Of a stretch of DNA of 64,000 nucleotides, positions 59,375 through 64,000 are shown piece after piece (positions within the stretch are counted from its first letter, which is position 1; each line of letters begins with the position of its first letter). This DNA comes from Pyxidicoccus trucidator (GTDB lineage Bacteria > Myxococcota > Myxococcia > Myxococcales > Myxococcaceae). The notes beneath the pieces are model-generated. The model worked only from the letters and a program-made list of their open reading frames with translations, was not told where the DNA came from and did no database searches. The stretch spans positions 62,001 through 126,000 of the forward strand of contig NZ_JAAIXZ010000012.1 of NCBI RefSeq assembly GCF_010894435.1. The letters run 5' to 3'. The position numbers were made by a program, and so were the translations under genes.

Positions 59375-59736
59375 GCTCCAGCCCGAGCAGGTCGCTGGAG
59401 TCCATGCTTCATGGCGCCCGGAACACGCCTGGGCGCGCGCCGCGTCTGACTCGGCTTTCGCCATTCCTGGCGTTCCAAACCGCCTGGCCCACTCCGCGAG
59501 GGGTTGCACGTCGAGGGCCACTGCGAACCGCACGCTCCCAGACGGGATGCGCATGCGCTGGGAACAACCCGGGACGTCGCCCCGTGAAGCGCCCCATGTC
59601 AGACCCGCCCGGTAGACAGGTTCGGGTGGAAGGAACGTTCGTTCCGCGGCGCCCCCTCTCCCGAAGGGTAGCGCGAAGCGGAAGGACATCTCGTTCGCGG
59701 CAGCCAGTCGTCCGAGGGGCGGGGAGGAGCAGGGGT
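59288..59736. other. Region between LysR fragment and TetR gene
   Basis: About 450 bp. It contains the second repeat unit, the palindrome listed next, and otherwise no coding sequence I can support; short open frames here look like non-coding high-GC sequence. Confidence 0.4.
59628..59645. promoter_or_regulatory. Palindrome copy 4, upstream of TetR gene
   Basis: GGAA-G-GAACGTTC-G-TTCC, identical to the copy at 42345, 92 bp before the TetR-type gene start. TetR-family genes usually autoregulate through an inverted repeat in their own promoter, so this is the best candidate for the regulator of all four copies. Confidence 0.6.
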
Positions 59737-61182
59737 ATGGAGCTGCTGGAGATGTTTCACACGGTGGCCCTGCGCGGCGCAGCGAGGCTGCTGGCGCGGC
59801 GGGGGTACGACAACGCGCAGGCCTCGGAGCTGGCCCGGGCCATGCACATGTCGGTGGGGGCGATGTACCGGCGTTACGGCAGCAAGCTGGGGCTGGCCCT
59901 CGCGGTGCGCGAGTACACCGAGAAGACGCTCTGCTACCAGGCGGAGGTCTCCTTCATGTTGAGCCACGGCAAGCCGGGCGTGGACTTCGCCCAGGCCTTC
60001 CTCGACTTCTGGTGGGAGCTGGCCTGGTGGGCGCTGGCGCAGCCGGACTTCTTCGGCTTCACCTTCCTTCACTGGCACGCGCACGAGTATGGGCCGCACT
60101 CGCCGCCGGCTCCCGGGCCTCGGGTGGCCGGGGCGCTCATTCCGCAGCAGTCGTCCGGTGGGACGACGCGGGCGCTCGTGCGCGAGGTGCTGGAGAAAGG
60201 CGAGCGGGAGGGCGCGCTGCTACGCGGCTGCGTCCAGCTGGGCGAGGGGCTGGTGTGGGGCACGCTGGTGGAACTGGCTCGCAAGGCGCAGCAGGGCGCG
60301 CAGGTGGGTAGAGCCGAGGTGCTCGCGTCGGCACGAGCCCTCTGGCGCGCCCTGGGCCGCTCCGAAGACTCCGGGCCAAGAGGCAATGGCACTCCTCCTC
60401 CGAGCACAGACGAGCCTTCGCCCGGGATGCCCGGCAGCCTCGCGGCGGCCTCCGCGCCCACGCTGCTGAGCGCAGCTCTGGCCGACTCAGTTCCGGAGGG
60501 CGAAGTGCTCCAAGGATTGCTGCAAGCACCGGTGGCCGACTCAGCTCCGGAAGGAGAAGTGCTCCAGGGCTTGCCGCAAACACCGGTGGCCGACTCATGC
60601 CCAGAATCACGCCCGGAGGGCGAAGCACCCCAGGTGCTACATGAGGCGCCGGTGGTCGACCTACGTCCTGCGAGCGAAGCACCCCAGACTGTGTTGATGG
60701 TGCCGATAGCCGCCGACCCATTTCCCAGCTTCGAGGCAAGCACGGCACCTCGGCGCATCAGCTTGTCGGGGACGGGCAGGGGAGCTTCAGGCGCCGGGCG
60801 TCCACGGACGCGCTTCGCCGTGCGCCGTTCAACATGTGACGGTATCGACACCCGCCGCCCTCTTCTTCGAACGTCATCGAGTGCCCACCTCCCCACGCAT
60901 CCGATAGAGCGGGCTGAATGCCCGGACCGCGCGCGTCGCAACCTCCGTCGGTCACTCCTCCGCGTCCCACGCCGTGCAGAAGGCTCGGCCCGTGGTCCAC
61001 CCTGCTGGCGCTGTTGCTATCGACGGGCGCTGAAGCACGGTCCTTGGACGGTGGAGCCGGCGGCTTCGTGCCGGTGTCTCTCACGGAGACACCTTCGGAA
61101 CGTCCCTCGCGGGACCTGCCACTCCAGGCCAGCACGGGGCCCGACGCGGGCATCCTCCAGGAACCGGGGACCTCCTCCGTAG
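59737..61182 (+). CDS. TetR-family regulator with long repetitive C-terminal tail
   Basis: A 481-residue frame. Residues 1-60 are a TetR HTH (FHTVALRGAARLLARRGYDNAQASELARAMHMSVGAMYRRYGSKLGLALAV), residues to about 210 are its helical ligand domain, of normal length. After this a tail of more than 250 residues, with 18-residue repeats (ADSVPEGEVLQGLLQAPV), runs on. From 60918 it overlaps the TonB receptor frame by 265 bp, where its sequence is Arg/Cys/Ser-rich and unlike protein. The true product may end by a frameshift or be much shorter. ATG has GGGGAGGAG upstream. Confidence 0.62.
   Translation: MELLEMFHTVALRGAARLLARRGYDNAQASELARAMHMSVGAMYRRYGSKLGLALAVREYTEKTLCYQAEVSFMLSHGKPGVDFAQAFLDFWWELAWWALAQPDFFGFTFLHWHAHEYGPHSPPAPGPRVAGALIPQQSSGGTTRALVREVLEKGEREGALLRGCVQLGEGLVWGTLVELARKAQQGAQVGRAEVLASARALWRALGRSEDSGPRGNGTPPPSTDEPSPGMPGSLAAASAPTLLSAALADSVPEGEVLQGLLQAPVADSAPEGEVLQGLPQTPVADSCPESRPEGEAPQVLHEAPVVDLRPASEAPQTVLMVPIAADPFPSFEASTAPRRISLSGTGRGASGAGRPRTRFAVRRSTCDGIDTRRPLLRTSSSAHLPTHPIERAECPDRARRNLRRSLLRVPRRAEGSARGPPCWRCCYRRALKHGPWTVEPAASCRCLSRRHLRNVPRGTCHSRPARGPTRASSRNRGPPP
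60473..60665 (+). repeat. 54-bp tandem repeat in the TetR tail
   Basis: Three to four units of about 54-66 bp starting GCCGACTCAG or similar and ending CACCGGTGG, encoding ADSxPEGEVLQGLxQxPV. The first two units differ at six positions; the third carries a 12-bp insertion. Confidence 0.75.
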
Positions 61183-63320
61183 GGGAACACCTCCGTCCTG
61201 CCGAGGACGACCCTCCTCTTGCAGAGGAAGACCGACGTCCCGCCGAGGATGTCCCTCCTCTTGCAGGGGAAGACCGACGTCCTGCCGAGAATGACCCTCC
61301 TGTTGCAGAGGAAGAGCGTCCTCCCGCCGGGGAAGACAGTCCTCCCGCCGGAACAGTTGTCACGGGGACCCGGCTGCCGAGACCCGTGCGTGACGTGCCC
61401 GCCACCACGATGGTGATACCTCGCGAGGAAATCGAGCGCAGTCCCACGCTCACGCAGGACGCCCTCGTGCGCACCCTGCCCTCCGCCGCCACGTTCCGCC
61501 GCACGCCCAGCCTCGTCTCCGACCCCACCGCGCAGGGAATCAACCTCCGCGGCCTGGCGCCCTCGGGTGTCGCGCGCAGCCTTGTCCTCCTGGACGGCAT
61601 TCCCGTGAACGACCCGTTCGGCGGCTGGGTCTTCTGGCGCTCACTTCCCCGGCTCGGCCTCGGCCGCATCGAGGTCGTTCCCAGCGGCGGCTCGGCGCTC
61701 TACGGCAGCGCCGCGCTCGGCGGTGTCGTGCAGCTCATCTCCCGCCCCATCCCCGGCCCCAGCCTCGACGCGGACATCGCCTACGGCAATCTGGACACCG
61801 GCCTCTTCGCGGCGCGGGGCGCTGACACCTGGGGCCCCATCCGCGCCGCACTGGAGACGGAGCTGCTCACCAGCGACGGCTATCCCCTCGTCGTCGCCTC
61901 GCAACGAGGACCCATCGACACGACCACGCCCAGCAACCACGCCGTCATCAATGGCCGCGTGGAGGCGGATGTCTCGGATTCGCTCCTTCTCTCCGCTCGC
62001 GCCAGCCTGTTCCGGGAGAACCAGAACGGCGGTACCCGCTCCACCACCGCTCGCGTGGAGCAGGCTCACTTTGGCGCGGGTGTACGGCTGCGTACGGAAG
62101 CGCGCGGCACCTTCTCCCTGGACGTCTTCGGCCGCGTGCAGCGCTTCGAGCAGCAGCGCGCGCGCGTGGCGCCGGGCCGCGCAGGCGAGTCGCGCGCCGC
62201 CCTCCAGGACGTACCCGCGGATGACCAGGGCGTCTCAGGGGTCTGGACGGGCCCCACCTGGCCAGGCGGCGGCACCCATGTGCTCACCGCCGGCCTGGAT
62301 GCGCGCCGCGTGGCGGGCACCTCCGAGGAGCGCCTCTTCCCACCCGAGCCCACGCCGGACTCCACCCTCCTGCGCACGGCCGGCGGCAACCAGCTCTCCG
62401 GTGGCCTCTTCCTCCAGGACCTCTACACCGTCTCCCCCGCGCTGGAGCTGTCCGCCGCGCTCCGCCTGGACCTGTGGCGCAACACCCAAGGCGAGCAGAC
62501 AGTGGAGCGTGCCAGCGGCGACGTGGAGACCACCGCCTTCGACGACCGCACCGAGCAGCAGCTCAGCCCGCGACTGGGCCTGCGACTGCGCCCCCTGGAG
62601 TGGCTCACCCTGCGCGCCTCCGGCTACCGCGCCTTCCGCGCTCCCACGCTCAACGAGCTGTACCGCCCGTTCCAGGTGGGCACCATCCTCACCGCCGCCA
62701 ACGCGGCCCTGCGCGCCGAGCGGCTGTGGGGCGCCGAGGCCGGCCTGGAGGCAGAGTCCTCCCAGGGCCTCACCGCGCGCGTCACCGGCTTCTGGAACGT
62801 GCTCGATGACCCCATCACCAACGTCACCCTCGCCGAGCCACTGCCAGACGGCGCAACCCGCCAGCGACAGAACCTGGGCCAGGCGCGCGTGCGCGGCGTC
62901 GAGACGAGTCTGGACTGGCGCCTGTCACGCCAGTGGACCGCGCTGCTCGCGTACACCTTCGTGGACCCCACCGTCACCCTCGCGCCGGGACAGCCGGAGC
63001 TGGTGGGCAAGCAGCTCGCGCAGGACCCCCGACACCGGGGCACGGCCATCGTCACCTTCGACGAGCCGTCCCTCTTCACCGCCACGGTGCAGCTGCGCGT
63101 CACCGGCCCGCAATACGAAGATGACCTCAACGAGCGCGGCATGGGTGGCTATGCCCTGGTGGACGTCGCCGCCAGCCGCCGCCTCTTCTGGAAGGTGGAC
63201 GTCTTCGCCGCGGTGGAGAACCTCTTCGGCCGCGAGTACCTCGCCGGCCGCGCGGGCGTGGACACCCTGGGCCCGCCATTGACGGCACGCGTGGGGCTGC
63301 GGCTTCGCGGAGCCCCCTGA
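60918..63320 (+). CDS. TonB-dependent receptor (BtuB/siderophore type)
   Basis: An 800-residue receptor. Signal helix STLLALLLSTGAEA at about 28-41, then an unusual 130-residue linker with 14-residue repeats (PAEDDPPLAEEDRR), then TonB-type box TVVTGTRLPRPVRDVP, plug (TMVIPREEIERSPTLTQDALVRTLPS; LLDGIPVNDPFGG; GSALYGSAALGGVVQLIS) and a 22-strand barrel. Ligand unknown. The start overlaps the TetR frame by 265 bp, and its Shine-Dalgarno is weak. The charged repeats could be a surface or periplasm-spanning spacer. Confidence 0.8.
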   Translation: MPGPRASQPPSVTPPRPTPCRRLGPWSTLLALLLSTGAEARSLDGGAGGFVPVSLTETPSERPSRDLPLQASTGPDAGILQEPGTSSVGEHLRPAEDDPPLAEEDRRPAEDVPPLAGEDRRPAENDPPVAEEERPPAGEDSPPAGTVVTGTRLPRPVRDVPATTMVIPREEIERSPTLTQDALVRTLPSAATFRRTPSLVSDPTAQGINLRGLAPSGVARSLVLLDGIPVNDPFGGWVFWRSLPRLGLGRIEVVPSGGSALYGSAALGGVVQLISRPIPGPSLDADIAYGNLDTGLFAARGADTWGPIRAALETELLTSDGYPLVVASQRGPIDTTTPSNHAVINGRVEADVSDSLLLSARASLFRENQNGGTRSTTARVEQAHFGAGVRLRTEARGTFSLDVFGRVQRFEQQRARVAPGRAGESRAALQDVPADDQGVSGVWTGPTWPGGGTHVLTAGLDARRVAGTSEERLFPPEPTPDSTLLRTAGGNQLSGGLFLQDLYTVSPALELSAALRLDLWRNTQGEQTVERASGDVETTAFDDRTEQQLSPRLGLRLRPLEWLTLRASGYRAFRAPTLNELYRPFQVGTILTAANAALRAERLWGAEAGLEAESSQGLTARVTGFWNVLDDPITNVTLAEPLPDGATRQRQNLGQARVRGVETSLDWRLSRQWTALLAYTFVDPTVTLAPGQPELVGKQLAQDPRHRGTAIVTFDEPSLFTATVQLRVTGPQYEDDLNERGMGGYALVDVAASRRLFWKVDVFAAVENLFGREYLAGRAGVDTLGPPLTARVGLRLRGAP
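61197..61340 (+). repeat. 42-bp tandem repeat in receptor linker
   Basis: Three near-identical 42-bp units starting CCTGCCGAGGACGACCCTCC or a close variant, at 61197, 61239 and 61281, and a degenerate fourth. Encodes PAExxPPxAxExR. In frame, so copy number could vary without breaking the gene. Confidence 0.75.
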
Positions 63321-63324
63321 CGGT

Positions 63325-63462
63325 CCCTTCAGCGAAGCGTACGCACCGGACTGCCGCCCGCACGAACCTGCTCCGCCACGCCCTTCAGAGAAGCGTACGC
63401 ACCGGACTGCTGCCCGCACGAACCTGCTCCGCCGCGCCCTTCAGCGAATCGTACGCACCGGC
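63325..63462. repeat. 56-bp tandem duplication of a helicase gene end
   Basis: Units start CCCTTCAG at 63325, 63381 and 63437. The third is the real end of the DinG-like gene (minus strand, coding VRPVRTIR and stop); the first two are copies outside it, with AGCGTACGCACCGGACTG in place of the coding version. Confidence 0.75.
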
Positions 63463-64000
63463 CGCACCGGGCCGTTGAACCAGCGGCTCAGCTCCACCAC
63501 GTCATCCACGCGGCGGGCGTCCGGCAGGCTGGACAGGAAGACGCGGCCGTACGCCTTGGTGACGATGCGTCTGTCCAGCATGGCGACGATGCCACGGTCC
63601 GACTGCGTGCGGATGAGCCGCCCGAAGCCCTGCCGCAGCGCCAGCGCCGCCTGCGGCAGCTGATACGCGTCGAAGGGCTCCTCTCCCCGCTGCTGGAGCT
63701 GGTTGATGCGCGCCGCCACCAGCGGGTCCCCCGGTGACGCGAAGGGCAGCCGGTCGATGATGACCAGGCTCAGCGCGTCGCCGGGCACGTCCACGCCCTC
63801 CCAGAAGCTGTGCGCCGCGAACAGCACGCTCGGCGTCTCGCGGAAGGACTCCAGCAGCTGCTGCTTGGGCCGCTCGCCCTGGAGTAGCGCCTGGTACGGC
63901 AGCCGCCCCGCCGTCAGCTCGTACGCGCGCACCATGTTGCGCAGCGACGTGAAGAGCACGAAGGCACGCCCTCCCGTCACCTCGCAGAGCTGGAGGATTT
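63441..64000 (-). CDS. DinG/XPD-type helicase, N-terminal part outside window
   Basis: The last 186 residues of a superfamily 2 helicase: LCEVTGGRAFVLFTSLRNM (motif IV region), then FAAHSFWEGVDVPGDALSLVIIDRLPF (motif V), then LRQGFGRLIRTQSDRGIVAMLDRR (motif VI), as in DinG and YoaA-like enzymes, which unwind forked or R-loop DNA. The frame stays open to the window edge. The Fe-S region and motifs I-III would lie outside. It ends in a tandem repeat. Confidence 0.85.
   Translation of the reverse strand, partial: ILQLCEVTGGRAFVLFTSLRNMVRAYELTAGRLPYQALLQGERPKQQLLESFRETPSVLFAAHSFWEGVDVPGDALSLVIIDRLPFASPGDPLVAARINQLQQRGEEPFDAYQLPQAALALRQGFGRLIRTQSDRGIVAMLDRRIVTKAYGRVFLSSLPDARRVDDVVELSRWFNGPVRPVRTIR

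Noticed and set aside
59367..59615. Small open frame between LysR fragment and TetR gene
   Set aside because: No Shine-Dalgarno and no protein-like composition; it overlaps the repeat end.

Overview
The window reads as a piece of chromosome from a myxobacterium, most likely Myxococcaceae (Myxococcus, Pyxidicoccus or Corallococcus type). GC is very high with strong GC third-position bias. Several families are typical of that group: ADYC-domain proteins, a lipoprotein toxin with a double-CXXCG immunity partner (SitA6/SitI6 type), an Imm11 immunity protein, an MglA-like GTPase, an Oar-like TonB receptor, a kinase/cyclase/ATPase/TPR fusion and an orphan duplicated ABC permease. No rRNA, tRNA, CRISPR array, transposase or phage gene was seen.

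Layout. 1-6.4 kb: two paralogous TPR-CHAT proteins (the first cut by the window edge) around a secreted ADYC protein. 6.4-10 kb (minus): DUF4240 and NYN-domain genes, then a PocR-type histidine kinase translationally coupled to an MglA-like GTPase. 10.1-13.8 kb: a GNAT acetyltransferase and two PilT/PilU-type ATPases. 13.8-14.7 kb: an Imm11 immunity gene beside the wreck of its lipoprotein toxin. 14.8-23.7 kb: VOC protein, a divergent pair (DUF4145 protein and an unrecognised 922-aa protein with a degenerate P-loop), SDR, RecX, cytochrome P450, LCAT-like lipoprotein lipase and a membrane protein. 23.8-29.1 kb: ECF sigma factor, response regulator and a giant kinase. 29.2-34.2 kb: an unusual cluster of two related helical/beta proteins, an FAD oxidoreductase and a prenyl synthase. 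34.3-37.3 kb: a repeat lipoprotein, a histidine-kinase remnant and a first sitA6-sitI6 cassette. 37.3-42.2 kb: J-domain protein and an Oar-like TonB receptor with a lipoprotein. 42.4-49.1 kb: a tightly coupled five-gene lipid or sterol operon. 49.2-50.6 kb: a second, inverted sitA6-sitI6 cassette. 50.6-53.9 kb: an exported metalloprotease operon. 54.2-58.7 kb: ABC permease, DUF2231 protein and methionine aminopeptidase. 58.8-64 kb: a minisatellite, a truncated LysR gene, a TetR regulator with a repetitive tail running into a TonB receptor, and the C-terminal part of a DinG-type helicase.

The main themes are kin-discrimination modules (two intact, one decayed), signalling and motility ATPases, and lipid or isoprenoid metabolism. 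Two structural signals cut across the window. An 18-bp palindrome, GGAAnGAACGTTCnTTCC, occurs four times, always 92-162 bp upstream of a start codon, including that of the TetR gene. There are also many short tandem duplications (27-77 bp), most of them at gene ends.
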